Below, piece by piece: positions 60,330 through 64,000 of a DNA stretch of 64,000 bases (positions are counted from its first letter, which is position 1; every line of letters begins with the position of its first letter). The notes beneath the pieces were generated by a model. That model was not told the origin of the DNA and did no database searches. It saw only the letters and a program-made list of their open reading frames with translations. The position numbers were made by a program, and so were the translations under genes. The stretch covers positions 186,001 to 250,000 of the forward strand of contig NZ_WBIS01000004.1 in NCBI RefSeq assembly GCF_009749465.1, in the 5' to 3' direction. Source of the DNA: Agromyces terreus. GTDB lineage: Bacteria > Actinomycetota > Actinomycetes > Actinomycetales > Microbacteriaceae.

Positions 60330-60355
60330 ATGCAACATTCTGGAAAATGATGCAT
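60330..60355. promoter_or_regulatory. 26-bp imperfect palindrome between qsdR-like regulator and ACAD gene
   Basis: ATGCAACATT at the left is matched by AATGATGCAT at the right (ATGCA-n-CATT...AATG-n-TGCAT). It is in an AT-rich patch midway in the 90-bp divergent gap. A likely operator of the regulator encoded at 59653. Confidence 0.65.
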
Positions 60356-60387
60356 AGTGGACGTGTTCACCGACGAACGGAGAAGCG

Positions 60388-61620
60388 ATGACGCTCACAC
60401 TCGACCCCCAGTCCCAGGCCGCCACGGCCCCCGCCGACGTGCTCGACGCCGACTTCTACGGCTTCCAGCGCCGGCTCACGGAGGCCGAGCAGATCTCGGT
60501 CGCCGAGATCCGCGACTACCTCGAACGCGAGGTGCGCCCCGGCGCCGACGACCGCTGGGAGGCGACGACGAGCCCGCGCCACCTGATCCCCGGCTTCGCC
60601 GAGCTCGGCCTCTTCGGCTCCGGCATCCCCGAGGTCGCCCACTTTGAGAACTCGGCCGTGTACCGCGGCTGGATCGCCCTCGAGATCGCGCGCGTCGACC
60701 CGTCGACCGCGACGTTCATCGGCGTGCACTCGGGCCTCGCGATGAACGCGATCGCCGTCGGCGGCTCGCCCGAGCAGAAGTCCGAGTGGCTCGAGCCCAT
60801 GGCCCGCGGCGAGCTCATCGGCGCGTTCGGCCTCACCGAGCCGCTGCACGGCTCCGACACGGCGAAGGGCCTGGAGACCACGGCGACCCGGCGCACGAAC
60901 GCCGACGGCGCCGACGAGTGGGTGCTGAACGGCGCCAAGCGCTGGATCGGCAACGCCACCTTCGCCGACGTCGTCGTCATCTGGGCGCGCGACACGGCCG
61001 ACGACCAGGTCAAGGGGTTCCTCGTGCGCCAGCCCGCCACGGGCTTCACGGCCACGAAGATCGAGCGCAAGCAGTCGCTGCGCGCCGTCGAGAACGCCGA
61101 CATCGTGCTCGAGGACGTCATCGTGCCCGAGTCCGATCGCCTGCAGGAGATCCACGGCTTCCGCGACGTCGCGATCGTGCTGCGCCTGACGCGGGCGGAT
61201 GTCGCGTGGCAGGCCATCGGCGTCGCGGTCGGCGCCTACGAGGCCGCCCTCGCCTACGCGAAGACCCGGGTGCAGTTCGGCAAGCCGATCGCGTCGTTCC
61301 AGCTCGTGCAGCAGAAGCTCGCCGACTCGCTCGCCGACATCACGGCCTCGATTGCGCTCTGCGTGCGGGTCAGCGAGATGCTCGACGAAGACGCCCAGAA
61401 GGACCACCACTCGGCCATGGCCAAGGCCTTCGCGACGAAGAAGATGCGCGAGGTCGTCGCCCGCAGCCGCGAGCTCATGGGCGGCAACGGCATCCAGCTC
61501 GACCACGGCGCCGCCCGGTTCTTCGCCGACGCCGAGGCCGTCTACACGTTCGAGGGCACGTACGACATGAACACGCTCATCGTCGGCCGCGCCATCACCG
61601 GCATCGCCGCCTTCGTCTGA
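60388..61620 (+). CDS. Acyl-CoA dehydrogenase (glutaryl/short-chain-like)
   Basis: A 410-aa flavoprotein. AFGLTEPLHGSDTAKGLETTA is the FAD loop, NGAKRWIGNATFADVVVIWAR follows, and the C-terminal FEGTYDMNTLIVGRAITG holds the catalytic Glu in the glutaryl-CoA dehydrogenase position. RELMGGNGI contributes to FAD binding. It should oxidise an acyl-CoA to enoyl-CoA. ACGGAG precedes the ATG. It is followed by the third GGTCGAGGAG repeat cluster and a thiolase, so a short beta-oxidation unit is likely. The substrate is not certain. Confidence 0.9.
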   Translation: MTLTLDPQSQAATAPADVLDADFYGFQRRLTEAEQISVAEIRDYLEREVRPGADDRWEATTSPRHLIPGFAELGLFGSGIPEVAHFENSAVYRGWIALEIARVDPSTATFIGVHSGLAMNAIAVGGSPEQKSEWLEPMARGELIGAFGLTEPLHGSDTAKGLETTATRRTNADGADEWVLNGAKRWIGNATFADVVVIWARDTADDQVKGFLVRQPATGFTATKIERKQSLRAVENADIVLEDVIVPESDRLQEIHGFRDVAIVLRLTRADVAWQAIGVAVGAYEAALAYAKTRVQFGKPIASFQLVQQKLADSLADITASIALCVRVSEMLDEDAQKDHHSAMAKAFATKKMREVVARSRELMGGNGIQLDHGAARFFADAEAVYTFEGTYDMNTLIVGRAITGIAAFV

Positions 61621-61633
61621 GCGCCGGTCCCGT

Positions 61634-61776
61634 CGGTCGAGGAGGCGCGCTGTACTCCCGCCGGTCGAGGAGGCGCCCCAGCGCCGTCTCGAGACCAACC
61701 CGCTCCCGCCGCCGGTCGAGGAGGCGCCCCAGCACTCCCGCCGGTCGAGGAGGCGCGCCAGCGCCGTCTCGAGACC
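61634..61776. repeat. GGTCGAGGAG-type repeat cluster, copy 3
   Basis: Four copies of GGTCGAGGAGGCGC (at about 61635, 61662, 61713, 61742) and two of GCGCCGTCTCGAGACC. It fills the 238-bp gap between the ACAD and thiolase genes. Unlike the cluster at 34130, all GGTCGAGGAGG arms point the same way. Confidence 0.9.
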
Positions 61777-61858
61777 CTCGCCCGGCCCCGAGGCATCCGC
61801 CCCGCGCACTCGAATCCGCACACCCGCACCCGCCCCACCAGCTTGAGAGGACAACCTC

Positions 61859-63115
61859 ATGACCGAGGCCTACATCGTCGCCACCGCCCGCTCGCCCATC
61901 GGCCGCGCCCGCAAGGGGTCGCTCGCCGGCATCCGCGGCGACGACCTGACCGTGCAGATGGTCGAGGCCGCGCTCGCCCAGGTGCCCGCGCTCGACCCCG
62001 CGCGCGTCGAGGATCTGCTGCTCGGCTGCGGACAGCCCGGCGGAGAGCAGGGCATGAACATGGCCCGCATCGTGGCCGTGCTGCTCGGGCTCGACGGCCT
62101 GCCCGGCACCACCGTGAATCGCTACTGCTCGTCGAGCCTGCAGACGACGCGCATGGCGTTCCACGCGATCAAGGCCGGAGAAGGCGACGTGTTCGTCTCG
62201 GCCGGTGTCGAGTCGGTCTCGAACATGGGCGTCGGGTCGAGCGACTACATCCCGGGCGCGAAGCTGACCAACCCCCGCTTCGACGACGCCGAGGCGCGCA
62301 CGGCTGCGCGTGCCGCGGGCGGGGCGGATGCCGCGGGCGAGCCGGATGCCGCGAGCCTCCGCCCCTGGCGCGACCCACGTGAAGACGGGCTGCTGCCCGA
62401 CGCGTACATCGCCATGGGTCAGACGGCCGAGAACGTCGCGGAGCTGCGCGGCGTCACCCGCGAGGAGCAGGACGCCTTCGCCGCCCGCAGCCAGCAGCGC
62501 GCCGAGGCGGCGATCGCGTCGGGCTTCTGGGCGAACGACATCACGCCCGTCACGCTCGCGGACGGCACGGTCGTCTCGGCCGACGACGGCCCGCGCGCGG
62601 GCGTCACCGTTGAGGCACTCGCCGGGCTCGACCCGGTGTTCCGCCCCGACGGAACGGTGACCGCCGGCAACTGCTGCCCCCTGAACGACGGCGCCGCAGC
62701 GGTCGTCGTGGTCAGCGACCGCATCGTCGACGAGCTCGGCCTGCAGCCACTGGCCCGCATCGTGTCGACCGGCGTCTCGGGGCTCTCGCCCGAGATCATG
62801 GGACTCGGACCCGTCGAGGCCTCGCGCCGGGCCCTCGCCCGCGCCGGACTCTCGATCGACGACATCGACCTCGTCGAGCTCAACGAGGCGTTCGCCGCCC
62901 AGGTGATCCCGTCGGCGCGCGAGCTCGGCATCGACGAGGAGCGCCTCAACGTGCACGGCGGCGCCATCGCCGTCGGACACCCGTTCGGCATGACCGGCGC
63001 CCGCATCACGTCGACCCTCATCAACGGGCTCGCCGCGACCGGCGGCCGCTACGGGCTCGAGACGATGTGCGTCGGCGGCGGCCAGGGCATGGCCCTCGTG
63101 CTCGAGCGCGTCTGA
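61859..63115 (+). CDS. Acetyl-CoA C-acyltransferase (thiolase)
   Basis: A 418-aa thiolase. The acylated Cys is in VNRYCSSSLQ; the second active site is GGAIAVGHPFGMTGAR with His, and CVGGGQGMALVLE carries the third Cys. ELNEAFAAQVIPS is the conserved dimer segment. It cleaves 3-ketoacyl-CoA to acetyl-CoA in beta-oxidation. GAGAGGA precedes the ATG. A 25-residue Ala/Asp-rich insert (ARTAARAAGGADAAGEPDAAS, near 150-170) contains two ADAAG/PDAAS units encoded by the over-represented GCGGATGCCGC motif. Confidence 0.93.
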   Translation: MTEAYIVATARSPIGRARKGSLAGIRGDDLTVQMVEAALAQVPALDPARVEDLLLGCGQPGGEQGMNMARIVAVLLGLDGLPGTTVNRYCSSSLQTTRMAFHAIKAGEGDVFVSAGVESVSNMGVGSSDYIPGAKLTNPRFDDAEARTAARAAGGADAAGEPDAASLRPWRDPREDGLLPDAYIAMGQTAENVAELRGVTREEQDAFAARSQQRAEAAIASGFWANDITPVTLADGTVVSADDGPRAGVTVEALAGLDPVFRPDGTVTAGNCCPLNDGAAAVVVVSDRIVDELGLQPLARIVSTGVSGLSPEIMGLGPVEASRRALARAGLSIDDIDLVELNEAFAAQVIPSARELGIDEERLNVHGGAIAVGHPFGMTGARITSTLINGLAATGGRYGLETMCVGGGQGMALVLERV

Positions 63116-63278
63116 CCCGCCGCCCGCTGCGCCCGCCCACGCCGTCCGCCCTCGCCGGTCGGAGCCCGCGAGCGCAGCGGGCAGCCGCCTCGAGACCCGC
63201 CTTCCCGCGCCCGGTCCTCGCCCGTCGCGCGCACCCGCGCACCCGCGCACCTCCGTACGCAAACGGACACCGCATTTC

Positions 63279-63325
63279 GGCGCCAGAGTGCCGGATCGGC
63301 GGCCCCGATCGGGCACTCCGGCACC
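63279..63325. repeat. Large imperfect hairpin, copy 1
   Basis: GGCGCC-A-GAGTGCCGGATCGG at 63279-63299 pairs, with a few mismatches, to CCGATCGGGCACTC at 63305-63318 followed by CGGCACC. The right arm is also the first unit of the 19-bp array. Confidence 0.8.
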
Positions 63326-63445
63326 GTTCACGCACTCCGGCGCCGTTCACGCACTCCGGCACCGTTCGCGCACTCCGGCACCGTTCGCGCACTCCGGCGC
63401 CGATCACGCACTCGCGCACCGATCGCGCACTCCAGCGCCGATCGG
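63313..63445. repeat. 19-bp tandem repeat array, seven units
   Basis: Seven contiguous 19-bp units with consensus GCACTCCGGCRCCGWTCRC, 133 bp in total. Units differ mainly at two or three positions. The unit equals the 3' arm of the neighbouring hairpin. Confidence 0.93.
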
Positions 63446-63539
63446 TGTCCGGTTCGGCGTTCTCCGGGCACCCTGGCGGCCGCACCCCTCGACCGTTCGC
63501 GTAGCGCCGGCTCGTGACCCGGCCTTCCCGACGCATTTC

Positions 63540-63586
63540 GGCGCCTGAGTGCCGGATCGGTGGCCCCGATCGGGCACTCGGGCGCC
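63540..63586. repeat. Large hairpin with 21-nt arms, copy 2
   Basis: The arm GGCGCCTGAGTGCCGGATCG plus G (63540-63560) pairs with 63566-63586 with one mismatch and one G-T position around TGGCC. It is near-identical to copy 1 at 63279. Confidence 0.85.
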
Positions 63587-63618
63587 GATTCCGCACTCGG
63601 GCGGCGACGCGCGCTCCG

Positions 63619-64000
63619 TCAGGCCGCGGGCACGAGCAGGGTCACCCACTGCGCGATGAGCGCGGGCTTGTCGGATCCGTCGATCTCGATCGTGAGGTCC
63701 TGCACGACGCGAACGCCGGTCGAGGTGAGCTCGGCCGACCCGATCGTGCCGACCGCGCGCACGCGCGAGCCGACGGCGACGGGCTGCAGGAACCGCACCC
63801 TCTCGAAGCCGTAGTTCACGCCCATCGCGACGCCGTCGACGTCGAGCAGGGGGGCCGCGAGGAAGCTCAGCAGCGACAACGTGAGGAATCCGTGGGCGAT
63901 CGGCCCGCCGAACGGTCCGGCGGTCGCGCGCTCGACGTCGACGTGGATCCACTGGCGATCCTCGGTGGCCTCGGCGAACGCGTCGATACGGGCCTGGTCG
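63619..64000 (-). CDS. MaoC-like enoyl-CoA hydratase, N-terminus cut by window edge
   Basis: 127 residues are visible; the start lies beyond 64000. TEDRQWIHVDVERA corresponds to the MaoC hydratase motif with the catalytic Asp/His, and GPFGGPIAHGFLTLSLLSFLAAPLL is the following central hot-dog helix. The C-terminal strands VRFLQPVAVGSRVRAVGTI and VQDLTIEIDGSDKPALIAQWVTLLV are typical. The reading frame is open to the edge without a stop, so the short TTG start at 63879 is not real. It probably adds water to the enoyl-CoA made by the dehydrogenases in this block. Confidence 0.88.
   Translation of the reverse strand, partial: DQARIDAFAEATEDRQWIHVDVERATAGPFGGPIAHGFLTLSLLSFLAAPLLDVDGVAMGVNYGFERVRFLQPVAVGSRVRAVGTIGSAELTSTGVRVVQDLTIEIDGSDKPALIAQWVTLLVPAA

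Larger units (their letters stand above)
63116..63618. other. 503-bp non-coding region rich in hairpins and tandem repeats
   Basis: No convincing gene. It lies between the convergent ends of the thiolase and MaoC genes. It contains two related large hairpins (63279-63325 and 63540-63586) and a seven-unit 19-bp array between them. Confidence 0.8.

Noticed and set aside
63313-63445. 19-bp array considered as a CRISPR array or plasmid iterons
   Set aside because: There are no spacers, cas genes, replication gene or AT-rich origin region nearby.
63404-63952. Minus-strand 182-residue ORF overlapping the MaoC gene
   Set aside because: It reads the MaoC region in another frame and continues into the hairpin/repeat region; no domain is visible.

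Overview
ORGANISM. The window is high-GC, gene-dense DNA with ATG/GTG/TTG starts, many 4-bp ATGA or GTGA stop-start overlaps, an LAATG-type sortase tail and a very frequent decamer GCGGCATCCG/CGGATGCCGC. This points to an actinobacterium of the family Microbacteriaceae, possibly Agromyces or a relative. The family is an inference from style; I could not run a taxonomic search. I see no rRNA, tRNA, transposase, integrase or CRISPR array. LAYOUT. (1) 1-11.1 kb is a DNA-processing and defence-flavoured block: a GmrSD-like DUF262/HNH protein cut by the window edge, an AddB/AddA-like helicase-nuclease pair, a PD-(D/E)XK-like protein and an overlapping HEPN/MNT toxin-antitoxin pair. (2) 11.2-20.5 kb is a uronate-type catabolic cluster: kduI, kduD, an IclR regulator, two D-2-hydroxyacid dehydrogenases, a cupin and a polyamine/iron-type ABC transporter with a fused double permease. 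Two palindromes of similar architecture lie before its first gene and before the transporter. (3) 20.7-33.2 kb is mixed: a small membrane protein, a DesK/DesR-like two-component system, secreted and lipoproteins, Ogt, a COG2085-type oxidoreductase, a PPOX flavoprotein and a zinc-ribbon/Ig-repeat membrane protein. (4) 33.3-43.7 kb holds an SDR, an SNF2 helicase carrying in-frame copies of an intergenic repeat, a P-type ATPase, a sortase-anchored surface protein and an MFS permease. (5) 43.8-64 kb is a large acyl-CoA catabolic block: an SDR-TetR-quinone oxidoreductase-SDR operon, a SulP transporter, a five-gene Liv-type ABC transporter, an aminoglycoside-phosphotransferase-like kinase / ACAD11-like dehydrogenase / acyl-CoA ligase operon, a second TetR with a thioesterase, another acyl-CoA dehydrogenase, a thiolase and an edge-truncated MaoC hydratase. 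HOW IT WORKS TOGETHER. The best candidate for an undescribed system is block 5. Three transcription units (SDR-tetR, the Liv transporter and kinase-ACAD-ligase) carry the same palindrome CATACCG-N6-CGGTATG, or its ATACCG core, in the promoter region. They therefore look like one TetR regulon that imports an organic acid, ligates it to CoA and, by analogy with LvaA/LvaC and human ACAD11, removes a 4-hydroxyl group by phosphorylation before beta-oxidation. REPEATS. The window also holds several non-coding repeats: two copies of an octamer array (gtagcgat), three clusters of GGTCGAGGAG-type inverted repeats (one inside a gene), a 14-bp array upstream of tetR, a 19-bp array next to large hairpins, and perfect palindromes or hairpins with arms of 12-21 bp.
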